Assembly (NCBI GenBank): GCA_046757965.1
Contig: JBHHZI010000024.1
Coordinates: 1-29,526, forward strand
Reading direction: 5' to 3'
Length of the DNA: 29,526 bases
Origin: JBHHZI01 sp046757965
Lineage (GTDB): Bacteria > Acidobacteriota > Polarisedimenticolia > SMYD01
Part shown: piece after piece, positions 7,493-15,291 of the stretch
Position numbering within the stretch: the first letter of the stretch is position 1
Layout: every line of letters begins with the position of its first letter
Program-made: the position numbers and the translations under genes
Notes under the pieces: generated by a model
Told to the model about the DNA's origin: nothing
What the model saw: only the letters and a program-made list of their open reading frames with translations
Databases searched by the model: none

Positions 7493-9144
7493 ACCAGGCC
7501 TACCGGACCAGCGGCAAGAATCAGACCAGGTACATCTTCGTGACCGGCGGCGTCGTGTCGTCGCTGGGCAAGGGGCTGGCGGCCTCTTCCATCGGCCGAC
7601 TCCTGGAGTCGCGAGGCTTCCGCGTCACGCTCATGAAGCTGGACCCGTACCTCAACGTCGATCCCGGCACCATGAGTCCCTTCCAGCACGGCGAGGTGTA
7701 TGTCACGGAAGACGGCACCGAGACCGACCTCGACCTGGGACACTACGAACGATTCTGCTCGACGACGGCCACGCGGGATCACAATCAGACGGCCGGACGC
7801 ATCTACGAGACGGTGCTGCGCCGGGAACGGCGTGGCGAGTACCTGGGAGCCACCGTGCAGGTGATCCCCCATGTCACCGACGAGATCAAGGCGAGCATCC
7901 ACGCCATCTCGAACGATGTCGACGTGGTCATCGTGGAGGTCGGTGGCACGGTCGGAGACATCGAGAGCCAGCCGTTTCTGGAGGCGATCCGCCAGTTCCG
8001 CCAGGACGTCGGCCCCCACAACGCCATCAATGTCCATCTGACCCTGGTCCCGTTCATCGCCGCGGCCGGTGAGCTGAAGACCAAGCCGACCCAGCACTCG
8101 GTGAAGGAACTGCGGGCCATCGGGATCCAGCCGGACATCCTGCTCTGTCGCACGGATCGCCTGCTTCCCCCTGAAATGAAGCGCAAGATTGCCCTGTTCA
8201 CGAACGTCACCGAGGATGCCGTCATCACCGCCAAGGATGCGGACACGATCTACGAGGTGCCTCTCAACCTGTCCCAGGAGGGGCTGGACGAGATCGTGGT
8301 CAAGCTGCTGAACCTCCCGTACTCCAGGCGGGAACTGGGCGACTGGCAAGGCCTCGTGGAACGGGCCAAGAATCCGCACGGTGCCGTCCGGATCGCCCTG
8401 CCGGGCAAGTACGTCACCTACGAGGACGCCTACAAGTCACTGAACGAGGCCCTGGTTCACGGTGGGCTGTCCAGCAACGTCAAGGTGGAGTTCGACTGGA
8501 TCGAGGCCGACGAGATCTCCGAACTCGAGCTGACGCGCCGCCTCGACCTGGCCGACGGCATCCTGATTCCCGGCGGGTTCGGCACCCGGGGCGTGGAGGG
8601 CATGATCCTGTCGGCTCGCCACGCCCGGGAGCACCAGGTGCCCTATTTCGGCATCTGCCTCGGGATGCAGTCGGCCGTCATCGAGTTCGCGCGCAACGTG
8701 TGCGACTGGGAAGATGCGGACTCCACCGAGTTCCGCAACGACTCCGCCCACAAGATCTTCCTCAAGCTGCGGGAACTCGAAGGCGTCGACGAGATGGGGG
8801 GCACGATGCGCCTCGGGAGCTTCCCATGCGTCCTGGCACCCGCCAGCCTGGCGGCGCGTGCCTACGAATCTGTCGAGGTGAATGAACGTCACCGTCATCG
8901 ATACGAGTTCAATCTCCAGTTCCGCGAGGAGATGGAACAGCACGGCCTGAAGTTCACCGGGCTCTCGCCGGACGGGAAGTTCGTGGAGATCGTCGAGCTG
9001 GAGGACCATCCCTGGTTCCTCGCCTGCCAGTTCCATCCCGAGTTCAAGTCCAGGCCTCTGGCCGCCCACCCCCTGTTCCGCGACTTCATCGCCGCCGCCT
9101 GCCAGCACGCCTCGACCCGCCAGCGACAGGCCGCAGTGCTGTGA
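7489..9144 (+). CDS. pyrG: CTP synthase
   Basis: PyrG aminates UTP to CTP using glutamine and ATP. The synthetase half begins YIFVTGGVVSSLGKG (P-loop) and includes the metal-binding DGTETDLDLGHYERF. The C-terminal class I glutamine amidotransferase half has the nucleophile Cys390 in YFGICLGMQ, and His516 and Glu518 in CQFHPEF, completing the triad. With the ATG at 7489 the protein has 551 residues, normal for the family. A GTG at 7453 would add 12 residues that the family does not need. The gene lies inside the KDO operon, a sensible place because KdsB consumes CTP. Its stop overlaps the kdsA GTG (GTGA). Confidence 0.97.
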   Translation: MNQAYRTSGKNQTRYIFVTGGVVSSLGKGLAASSIGRLLESRGFRVTLMKLDPYLNVDPGTMSPFQHGEVYVTEDGTETDLDLGHYERFCSTTATRDHNQTAGRIYETVLRRERRGEYLGATVQVIPHVTDEIKASIHAISNDVDVVIVEVGGTVGDIESQPFLEAIRQFRQDVGPHNAINVHLTLVPFIAAAGELKTKPTQHSVKELRAIGIQPDILLCRTDRLLPPEMKRKIALFTNVTEDAVITAKDADTIYEVPLNLSQEGLDEIVVKLLNLPYSRRELGDWQGLVERAKNPHGAVRIALPGKYVTYEDAYKSLNEALVHGGLSSNVKVEFDWIEADEISELELTRRLDLADGILIPGGFGTRGVEGMILSARHAREHQVPYFGICLGMQSAVIEFARNVCDWEDADSTEFRNDSAHKIFLKLRELEGVDEMGGTMRLGSFPCVLAPASLAARAYESVEVNERHRHRYEFNLQFREEMEQHGLKFTGLSPDGKFVEIVELEDHPWFLACQFHPEFKSRPLAAHPLFRDFIAAACQHASTRQRQAAVL

Positions 9145-10001
9145 GTCCGACTTCCGCCCGGCTGCGCCAGGTTCGCGTCCATGACGGCGTCGTCCTCGGA
9201 GCGGGACGGGACCCGGTCTTCATTGCCGGTCCCTGCGTCATCGAGAGCGCCGATCATTGCCTGTCCATGGCGCGCGCGGTCGCCGAGGCCGGCCAGAAAG
9301 CCGGCGTCGGCGTCATCTTCAAGGCCTCCTTCGACAAGGCCAACCGGACGGCCCTCTCCAGTTTTCGCGGTCCGGGCCTCGACGAGGGCCTGGCGGTCCT
9401 CCGGCGCGTCCGGGAGGAGACCCGGTTGCCGGTGCTGTCGGACATCCACGATGCCTCCCAGGCGGCGCCGGCCGCCGAGGTCCTCGACATCATCCAGATC
9501 CCGGCGCTGCTCTGCCGGCAGACCGACCTCCTGCTCGCCGCCGGCCGCACCGGCCGCCCGGTGGCCATCAAGAAGGGACAGTTCCTCGCCCCCCTGGACG
9601 TGCGGCACGCCGCGGAGAAGGTCGTCTCCACCGGCAACGAGTCGATCCTGCTCACCGAGCGTGGCACGATGTTCGGCTACCACAACCTCGTGGTGGACAT
9701 GCGTTCCCTGGCGCTCCTGCGCGAGATCGGCTGGCCCGTGATCTTCGATGCCACCCATGCGGTCCAGCTGCCGGGCGGTGATGGAGAGCGTTCCGGCGGC
9801 CAGCCACGCTTCATCGAACTGCTCGCGCGCGCCGCCGCCGCGGCCGGCATCGACGGCCTGTTCACCGAGACCCACGACCATCCCGAGGCTGCTCTCTCCG
9901 ACGGTGCCAATGCGCTCCCGCTGGCGCGCCTGGCCCCGCTGATGAGCCAGGTTCGCGACCTGTCCAGGCTGGTCGGCAACGCTGGAAACCGGCCGGCGTG
10001 A
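9141..10001 (+). CDS. kdsA: KDO-8-phosphate synthase, metal-dependent class II
   Basis: KdsA condenses phosphoenolpyruvate with arabinose-5-phosphate to give KDO-8-phosphate in the cytoplasm. The 286-residue protein shows FIAGPCVIES, FKASFDKANRTA, LPVLSDIHD, IQIPALLCRQTDLL, KKGQFLAP and FDATHAVQLPGG, all family signatures. Cys32, His206, Glu243 and Asp254 correspond to the four metal ligands of the Aquifex aeolicus enzyme (Cys11, His185, Glu222, Asp233), with identical spacings of 174, 37 and 11. It is therefore the metal-dependent class, unlike E. coli KdsA, which has Asn in place of the Cys. The GTG start overlaps the pyrG stop by four bases. It should be translated coupled with pyrG. Confidence 0.97.
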   Translation: MSPTSARLRQVRVHDGVVLGAGRDPVFIAGPCVIESADHCLSMARAVAEAGQKAGVGVIFKASFDKANRTALSSFRGPGLDEGLAVLRRVREETRLPVLSDIHDASQAAPAAEVLDIIQIPALLCRQTDLLLAAGRTGRPVAIKKGQFLAPLDVRHAAEKVVSTGNESILLTERGTMFGYHNLVVDMRSLALLREIGWPVIFDATHAVQLPGGDGERSGGQPRFIELLARAAAAAGIDGLFTETHDHPEAALSDGANALPLARLAPLMSQVRDLSRLVGNAGNRPA

Positions 10002-11014
10002 GTCCCCCCTCGCGCCAGGCGAAGAAAGATGACCGGCGCCTGCTCGCCGAGGCGCGCGAGGTCCTGCAAGTGGAAGCCCGGGCCATCCTCGCACTGGCCG
10101 AGCGTCTGGATGATTCGTTCAGCCGGGCCGTGGACCTGCTCGCCGGGTGCCGGGGGCGCCTGGTCACCACCGGCATGGGGAAATCCGGCATCATCGCACG
10201 CAAGCTGGCCGCCACCTTCGCCTCCACCGGTTCGCCGTCTCTCTTCCTGCATCCCGCGGAGGCGGCGCACGGCGACCTGGGCAAGATCGTGGAGGGCGAT
10301 GTCCTGCTGGCCCTCAGCCATTCCGGTGAGACCGAGGAGATCGCCCGTCTGCTGGAGATCATCAAGCGGCTCGGCATCAAGCTCGTAGCGCTGACCGGAG
10401 AGGCCTCCTCCACCCTCGCGCAGCATGCGGATGTCACCCTCGATGTCGCGGTGGCCTCGGAAGCCTGCCCCCTGGGCCTGGCGCCGACCGCCAGCACCAC
10501 CGCCGCGCTGGCCATGGGTGATGCGCTGGCCATGAGCCTGCTGCAGCGCAAGGGTTTCCGGCCGGAGGACTTCGCCGCCGTGCACCCCGGTGGCCGGCTC
10601 GGGGCCCGGCTCCGATTCGTCGAGGATGTCATGCATGGCGGCGACGCCATTCCCGCGGTGCCCGCCGGCGCAGGACTCCCGGAGGTCATCACCGTGATGA
10701 CCGGGGGCCGGCTCGGGATCGCGGTGGTCACCGGCGAAGACCGGGAGCTGGCCGGCGTCATCACCGACGGAGATCTCCGCCGCATCTTGCAGGGGCATCT
10801 CCCGGCTGGGGACCCCGGCGGCGACATCCGCTCCCTGACCGCGGCGGAATGCATGACGGCGCGGCCCCGCACCATCACGCCGCGCTCCCTGGCGTCGGAA
10901 GCCCTGCATGTCATGGAGGCCCACCGCATCACGGCCCTGGTGGTGACGGATCCGGACGGCACACCGGTTGGCGTCGTTCATCTCCACGACCTGTGGCGAA
11001 CGGAGCTGGTGTGA
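9998..11014 (+). CDS. kdsD: Arabinose-5-phosphate isomerase
   Basis: This enzyme converts ribulose-5-phosphate to arabinose-5-phosphate, the substrate of KdsA. The SIS sugar-isomerase domain covers about residues 35-190 (TTGMGKSGIIARKLAATFAS, LSHSGETEEI, APTASTTAALAMGDALA). Two CBS domains follow, at about 210-270 (ending GVITDGDLRRIL) and 280-338 (CMTARPRTI to GVVHLHDLWR). The length of 338 and this architecture match KdsD/KpsF/GutQ. The KDO operon context makes KdsD the best name, though KpsF and GutQ paralogues look alike. The GTG start overlaps the kdsA stop (GTGA), and the stop shares one base with the kdsC ATG (TGATG). Confidence 0.95.
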   Translation: MSPPSRQAKKDDRRLLAEAREVLQVEARAILALAERLDDSFSRAVDLLAGCRGRLVTTGMGKSGIIARKLAATFASTGSPSLFLHPAEAAHGDLGKIVEGDVLLALSHSGETEEIARLLEIIKRLGIKLVALTGEASSTLAQHADVTLDVAVASEACPLGLAPTASTTAALAMGDALAMSLLQRKGFRPEDFAAVHPGGRLGARLRFVEDVMHGGDAIPAVPAGAGLPEVITVMTGGRLGIAVVTGEDRELAGVITDGDLRRILQGHLPAGDPGGDIRSLTAAECMTARPRTITPRSLASEALHVMEAHRITALVVTDPDGTPVGVVHLHDLWRTELV

Positions 11015-11565
11015 TGGATCTCGGCCCGGAGGCCCGGACCCGGGCCACCCGCATCAGGTTTCTGCTCCTGGACGTCGATGGCGTCCTGACCGACGGTCGG
11101 CTGCTCTTCGACCCGGGCCACCCGGAAGACGCCGGCAAGGCATTCCATGTCCGGGACGGCCTGGGTATCCGCCTGGCCCAGGCGGCCGGGATCGACATCG
11201 GCCTGCTGAGCGGCAGAGACTCGGCCGTGGTGTCCCGGCGGGCCCGGGACCTGGACATCGACGAGGTGCACCTGGGAGTCGGGACCGTCAAGCTGCCCGC
11301 CTATCTGGCTCTCAAGGACCGACTCGCCCTGCCCGATGACACGTTCTGCTACATCGGGGACGACCTGGTGGATCTCCCCATCCTCCGCCGCGTCGGCTGG
11401 CCCGCCACCGTGGCCGACGCCCACCCGGAGGTGCTCCGGCACGCGCTGGTGACCGGGACCCTGCCGGGCGGCGCCGGGGCGGTGCGCGAGATCATCGAAG
11501 CACTGCTCGACGCCCAGGGCACCTGGGAGCGGGCGGTGAACCGGGTCATCGAAGGAGTGCGCTGA
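11014..11565 (+). CDS. kdsC: KDO-8-phosphate phosphatase
   Basis: KdsC removes the phosphate from KDO-8-phosphate, releasing KDO for KdsB. It is a small HAD-superfamily enzyme without a cap domain (183 residues; E. coli KdsC is 188). The nucleophile motif LLLDVDGVLTDG carries Asp20 and Asp22, and LLSGRDS holds motif II. A Lys in TVKLPAYLALKD and the metal-binding YIGDDLVDLPIL complete the active site. The start is the ATG at 11014, whose first base is the last base of the kdsD stop. With kdsB, kdsA and kdsD, this gives every enzyme from ribulose-5-phosphate to CMP-KDO. Confidence 0.95.
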   Translation: MDLGPEARTRATRIRFLLLDVDGVLTDGRLLFDPGHPEDAGKAFHVRDGLGIRLAQAAGIDIGLLSGRDSAVVSRRARDLDIDEVHLGVGTVKLPAYLALKDRLALPDDTFCYIGDDLVDLPILRRVGWPATVADAHPEVLRHALVTGTLPGGAGAVREIIEALLDAQGTWERAVNRVIEGVR

Positions 11566-11969
11566 TGCGATTCGTGGTGCTGCTGCTCGTGGTTGTTCTT
11601 CTCGCAGCTCTGGCAACCTACGCGGTGCTCAACCTGGATGCCCGGGTGGATGTCCGGCTGCCTGGGCGGACCCTGGAGAATCAGCCCCAGATCTATCTGG
11701 TGCTGGTCTCCCTGGGCATCGGGATGCTCTTCGTCGGCATCCTGTCGCTACTGGACGGCACGCGCCTGCGGCTGGCCAATCGACGGCAGCGCCGTGAGAT
11801 CGCAACGCTGCAGGCGCAGATGCCCCGGCCCGGCATCGACCCGGCGTCGAGGCCGGCCTCCTCCCGCGCGCCGATGCCGGTCCGTGAGACCGGTCCGACA
11901 GAACATGCCGAGGTGGAACCGGCCGGCTCCTCGTCCCTGACCGACGACGACCCTCCGTACGGAATGTAG
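11565..11969 (+). CDS. LapA-domain (DUF1049-like) inner-membrane protein
   Basis: The 134-residue protein has two membrane segments, at about residues 3-20 (VVLLLVVVLLAALATYAVL) and 43-66. They enclose the short loop NLDARVDVRLPGRT seen in LapA proteins. A basic Arg-rich helix (RLRLANRRQRREIATLQAQM) follows, where LapA has a cytoplasmic coiled-coil segment. The C-terminal 45 residues are Pro/Ser-rich and probably disordered. In E. coli, LapA works with LapB in controlling LpxC turnover and LPS amount. Here the gene closes a KDO operon (TGATG overlap with kdsC), which supports an LPS link, but no lapB is visible. Function beyond family membership is inferred. Confidence 0.8.
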   Translation: MRFVVLLLVVVLLAALATYAVLNLDARVDVRLPGRTLENQPQIYLVLVSLGIGMLFVGILSLLDGTRLRLANRRQRREIATLQAQMPRPGIDPASRPASSRAPMPVRETGPTEHAEVEPAGSSSLTDDDPPYGM

Positions 11970-12042
11970 GCGCCGCCCGCGACCCCGTCGCGACTCCACA
12001 GCGCCGGCGCAGGACCCACCATCGGCGATGGCCGGCCGCGAC

Positions 12043-13785
12043 CTACTCGGCTCCGCCCGCCTCCACGGTGCCGGTGACCAGCACCTCGATGCGGCGGTTC
12101 TGGCGCCTGCCCTCCTCGGTGAGGTTGTCGGCAATGGGCCGCGTCTCGCCGTAGCCGCGAATGGCCACGCGTGCCGGATCGATCCCGCCGTCCACGAGCC
12201 ACTGGCGGACGGTCCGGGCTCGTTCGAGCGACACGAGGAAGTTCTCGCGCTCGGAGCCGATGTCATCGGTATGACCCTCGATCTCGATGGTCACATCACC
12301 GTAGTAGGCCATCGCCGCCAGCAACGGAACCAGGTCGGCCTGCGCCTCGTCCGTGAGCACCGAGGACCCGAAGGCGAACATCACCGCCGGCAACGGAATA
12401 CGGGTCTCGCGATCGAGCCGCATGCTCGGGCAGCCCGTCTCGTCGATGCCGCCCGGACCGGCGAAATCACGGCACGCGTCCACATCATCGCGGAGACCAT
12501 CACCGTCGGAATCGATGGGACAGCCCACCGAGTCGACCGTGAGATCCGAGGCCGTGCCATCGCACTGATCCAGTCCATCGAAGACGCCATCGCCGTCCGT
12601 GTCGATCGGGCACCCGTCCGCATCAACGGCCGCGCCCTCCGGGGTGAGCGCACATTGATCGAGTCCATCGGGAATCCCGTCGCCGTCGGAGTCCACCGCA
12701 CATCCCTCGAAATCGACGACCGCTCCCTCGAGGGTTTCCGCGCAGGTGTCACGCCCGTCCGGGACGCCATCCGCGTCGCTGTCGGTCGGACATCCGTCCG
12801 GTTCGACCGGCCACCCCTCGGGCGTCCCGGGGCACTGATCGAGACCGTCAAGCACCTGGTCCCCATCGGTGTCGGACGGGCAGCCCGCCTCATCCACGAT
12901 GGCCCCGACAGGTGTCTCCGGACAGGTGTCGCGAAAGCTCGGCACGCCGTCCTCGTCATCATCGATCGGTCCCTCGCCACCCAGCCGGAACGCCAGTCCG
13001 GTGGTCAGGGTCTGCGCATCGAAGCTGTCGGCGATGCCGCTCTCGATCCGCACATCGAAGCGCAGCGACATGACATCGGTCAGCCGGAGCCAGGCCCCCC
13101 CGCCCACATTCCACTGGGAGGAGTCGAACGATTCCAGACTCGGGCCCGCGACGTACCGCTCACTGGTGGGATCGTTCGGGTCGAGGAGGACCGTCCCGGC
13201 ACACGCCAGGCACAGGGCCGTGGGCACCATCGACTCGTCCTCGACCTGACCATCGAGCACCACCATGTCCAGTGTGTCGCCATCGCCGTTCAGATCCAGC
13301 GCCCGGCGCTCGGGCCCGTTCGGAAAGTTCCGGTCGACCTGGCTCTGGGTCATCGCCCCGTCGACGTTGCGCATTCCCCAGCCGATGGTGCCGTAGAACA
13401 TCCACCGGCGGTAGTGCGGATGAGTGGCCAGCAGGATGTTGAAATCGAGAAAGTCCACATCCGACTCGGCCGGGCCATCGAACCGGGTGTTCCTCACGAC
13501 GCGCTGACCCAGGTCGCTCTGGGTCTGGATGCGACGGCTCCCGACGGGCTGGAAGACATCGGTGCTGGAAAGCTGCGAATAGGCGACGTCGACCTGCCAC
13601 CAGCGGTTCAGGGCATAGCCGATGCGAATACCCGGCATGGTGTCGATGCCGTCGGCCAGCCGCGTCGAGCCGTTGAACACACCGGCGAAGGGAGTGATCT
13701 CCCACGACCCCTTCCGTGTCTGTGCCAGCGCATCCGCGCCACCGCACAGGCAGGCCAGCAGCAGCGCACCCAGGGCCCTCTTCAT
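12043..13785 (-). CDS. OmpA-family protein with thrombospondin type-3 repeats
   Basis: This is an outer-membrane protein that should tie the outer membrane to peptidoglycan. A signal peptide (residues 1-22, cleavage after ADALAQ or nearby) precedes an N-terminal beta-barrel-like region (about 25-270) with an Asp-rich insert near 165-175. Six thrombospondin-3-type calcium-binding repeats follow (275-453), each exactly 30 residues with D-x-D-x-D-G, a Cys in the middle and a GC pair near the end. The OmpA C-terminal domain spans 467-573: FAFGSSVLTDEA, IEGHTDDIGSERENF, SLERA and YGETRPIADN, including the Asp and Arg that contact diaminopimelate. The ATG at 13785 has GGAGG nine bases upstream. Its own promoter lies 48 bases before the gene. 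It is convergent with the lapA-like gene. Confidence 0.93.
   Translation of the reverse strand: MKRALGALLLACLCGGADALAQTRKGSWEITPFAGVFNGSTRLADGIDTMPGIRIGYALNRWWQVDVAYSQLSSTDVFQPVGSRRIQTQSDLGQRVVRNTRFDGPAESDVDFLDFNILLATHPHYRRWMFYGTIGWGMRNVDGAMTQSQVDRNFPNGPERRALDLNGDGDTLDMVVLDGQVEDESMVPTALCLACAGTVLLDPNDPTSERYVAGPSLESFDSSQWNVGGGAWLRLTDVMSLRFDVRIESGIADSFDAQTLTTGLAFRLGGEGPIDDDEDGVPSFRDTCPETPVGAIVDEAGCPSDTDGDQVLDGLDQCPGTPEGWPVEPDGCPTDSDADGVPDGRDTCAETLEGAVVDFEGCAVDSDGDGIPDGLDQCALTPEGAAVDADGCPIDTDGDGVFDGLDQCDGTASDLTVDSVGCPIDSDGDGLRDDVDACRDFAGPGGIDETGCPSMRLDRETRIPLPAVMFAFGSSVLTDEAQADLVPLLAAMAYYGDVTIEIEGHTDDIGSERENFLVSLERARTVRQWLVDGGIDPARVAIRGYGETRPIADNLTEEGRRQNRRIEVLVTGTVEAGGAE
12427..12963 (-). repeat. 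Six tandem 90-base coding repeats (TSP3 units)
   Basis: The repeats lie inside the OmpA-family gene. The DxDxDG units start at residues 275, 305, 335, 365, 395 and 425, an exact 30-codon period. Copies have diverged at the base level but keep the Asp and Cys positions, so selection acts on the protein. Confidence 0.85.
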
Positions 13786-13832
13786 TCGCTCACGCCTCCA
13801 TTCCCTTGCCAGTTCCCGCGCAAAGAACCTCG

Positions 13833-13861
13833 ATGATACCGGCCGGATCCTGGTGTCGCAA
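13833..13861 (-). promoter_or_regulatory. Promoter of the OmpA-family gene
   Basis: On the minus strand, TTGCGA (13861-13856), a 17-base spacer and TATCAT (13838-13833). The leader would be about 40 bases and contains the GGAGG ribosome site. Confidence 0.6.
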
Positions 13862-13926
13862 CTCGATTCGGCGGCCAGCAGTGCCGGGCGCTGCGGCTTC
13901 TCCGCACCGGCCCCTGCCGTCCGCGG

Positions 13927-14115
13927 TCAGTCTTCTCCCGGAGGATCCGGCTGGATGGTGGCCTCGTCCTCGAGCATCACCGGGATGTCGTCCTTGACGG
14001 GGTAGACGCGGCGACACTGCGGGCAGGCCAGGCCGATCTCATCGGGAGTCAGGTGCACCGGTGCCTTGCAGACCGGGCAGACGAGTATCTCCAGGAGTCT
14101 CGGGTCGAGCGTCAC
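13927..14115 (-). CDS. Trm112-like zinc-ribbon protein
   Basis: This is a 62-residue protein of the Trm112/YcaR family. The start LDPRLLEILVCPVCKAPV, the second knuckle ACPQCRRVYPV and the following DDIPVMLEDEA are the family pattern. The two CPxC pairs form a zinc-binding ribbon. In eukaryotes and archaea Trm112 activates methyltransferases; in bacteria the small form is often found near LPS genes (ycaR beside kdsB and lpxK in E. coli), with its job not settled. Here it lies between an OmpA gene and a GT9 glycosyltransferase gene. It has a strong promoter of its own just upstream. Confidence 0.88.
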   Translation of the reverse strand: MTLDPRLLEILVCPVCKAPVHLTPDEIGLACPQCRRVYPVKDDIPVMLEDEATIQPDPPGED

Positions 14116-14148
14116 GCTGTCCTCAGAGGGCCTTCGACGGCGGGCGTC

Positions 14149-14177
14149 ATGCTACGTGGCTCTCCCACAGGTGTCAA
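14149..14177 (-). promoter_or_regulatory. Promoter of the Trm112-like gene
   Basis: On the minus strand, a consensus TTGACA (14177-14172), a 17-base spacer and TAGCAT (14154-14149). Transcription would begin near 14142, about 27 bases before the ATG at 14115. It has one of the two consensus TTGACA -35 boxes seen in the window (the other is the groES promoter). Confidence 0.7.
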
Positions 14178-14203
14178 ACGAGGCACCGGGGGGCGGTGCT
14201 AGG

Positions 14204-15268
14204 ATGCCCCGCGTGTCCGGTCGCCTCCCCGACACCTTTTCCCCCGCCCGCATCGTCGTGGTCCGACTGTCGGCGCTCGGGGATGTCATCCGGACCTTGC
14301 CGGTCTTGCCCCCGTTGAAGGCGCGCTTTCCGGCCGCGACTCTCCACTGGGTCTGCGAGCCGCTGGCCCTGCCGGTGGTCGAGTCCCAGGAACTCATCGA
14401 TGGTGTCGTGGTCCTGCCAAGAGGATCGCTGAGTGCGGCGCTGAGACACGGGCGGCTGGTCCGGGCCGCGCGAGAGGTCCGGCACACGATCCGGCAACTG
14501 CGCGAGAAACCGTTCGATCTGGTGATCGACGCCCAGGGAACGTACAAGTCCGCGCTGGTCGGTCTCTCCACCGGAGCCCCGGTGCGCGTCGGCTTCGCCC
14601 GGGGGGCGGCGCGGGAGTTCCTGTGGCGAGCCGCCACCCACCCGGTCTCTCTGCCGGTCCACGCCATCTCCCGGGTGGACAAGGCGCTGAGATTGCTCGG
14701 TCCCCTGGGTGCGGAGCCGGGCGCCGCCGCCGCCCGGCTGCCGGAGGACCGCGAGAAAGCCCGGCGGGCGGCGCGCCTCTGGGAGGCGGCCGGTCCCGCT
14801 CCCCGCGTCCTCCTGGCGCCGGGCGCCAGCGCACGGCAGGCCTACAAGCGCTGGCCCGCGCAGCGGTTCGGCAACCTGGCGCACCGGTTGCTCGCGGCCG
14901 GAGCCACGGTCAAGGTGGCCTTCGGACCCGGCGAGGAAGACCTGGCGCGCACCGTCTGCCAGGCGGCCGGACGGGTGGACCTGCAGCTTCCCGCCACCTC
15001 ACTCCCCCTGCTGGCGGAGCTGCTGCGGGCCGCCGACCTGTTCATCGGCAATGATTCCGGCCCCATGCATCTGGCCTGGCTCGTCGGCACGCGCGTGGTG
15101 GTGCTGTACGGTCCCACCGACCCGGTGGTCAACGCACCGTGGGGCGACAACCATGTTCTGATCGACGGCCTGTCTCCAGGCACCCCGCGGCGGCGGGATG
15201 CGGCGATCATGAGACGCATCGCCGTGGAAGAGGTGGAACACGCGGCCCGGGCTGCTCTGGGAATCTGA
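14204..15268 (+). CDS. Glycosyltransferase family 9 (heptosyltransferase-like)
   Basis: This 354-residue protein belongs to GT9, which adds heptose to the LPS inner core from ADP-heptose. The N-terminus (IVVVRLSALGDVIRTLPVLP) is the family acceptor-side motif. The C-terminal half shows APGAS, KRWPAQRFGNLA, then LFIGNDSGPMHLAWLVGTRVV and LYGPTDP, which form the ADP-heptose site. The WVCEP segment after the first motif is closer to WaaC (HepI) than to WaaF, but the exact step is uncertain. The start is also uncertain. The ATG at 14204 overlaps an extended -10-like TGCTAGGAT (14197-14205), and a GTG at 14213 lies exactly seven bases after that box, where a leaderless start would fall. It is convergent with the GT4-kinase gene, 23 bases away. 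Confidence 0.9.
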   Translation: MPRVSGRLPDTFSPARIVVVRLSALGDVIRTLPVLPPLKARFPAATLHWVCEPLALPVVESQELIDGVVVLPRGSLSAALRHGRLVRAAREVRHTIRQLREKPFDLVIDAQGTYKSALVGLSTGAPVRVGFARGAAREFLWRAATHPVSLPVHAISRVDKALRLLGPLGAEPGAAAARLPEDREKARRAARLWEAAGPAPRVLLAPGASARQAYKRWPAQRFGNLAHRLLAAGATVKVAFGPGEEDLARTVCQAAGRVDLQLPATSLPLLAELLRAADLFIGNDSGPMHLAWLVGTRVVVLYGPTDPVVNAPWGDNHVLIDGLSPGTPRRRDAAIMRRIAVEEVEHAARAALGI

Positions 15269-15291
15269 CGGTCGCGGCCGCACCGGCCGGC

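Noticed and set aside
12427..12963. Regular 90-base repeats as a possible CRISPR or satellite array
   Set aside because: The period is exactly 30 codons in frame, bases diverge while Asp and Cys stay, and there are no unique spacers between identical repeats.
12028..13836. Open frame of about 600 codons on the plus strand
   Set aside because: It mirrors the OmpA/TSP3 gene, which has unmistakable domains on the minus strand.
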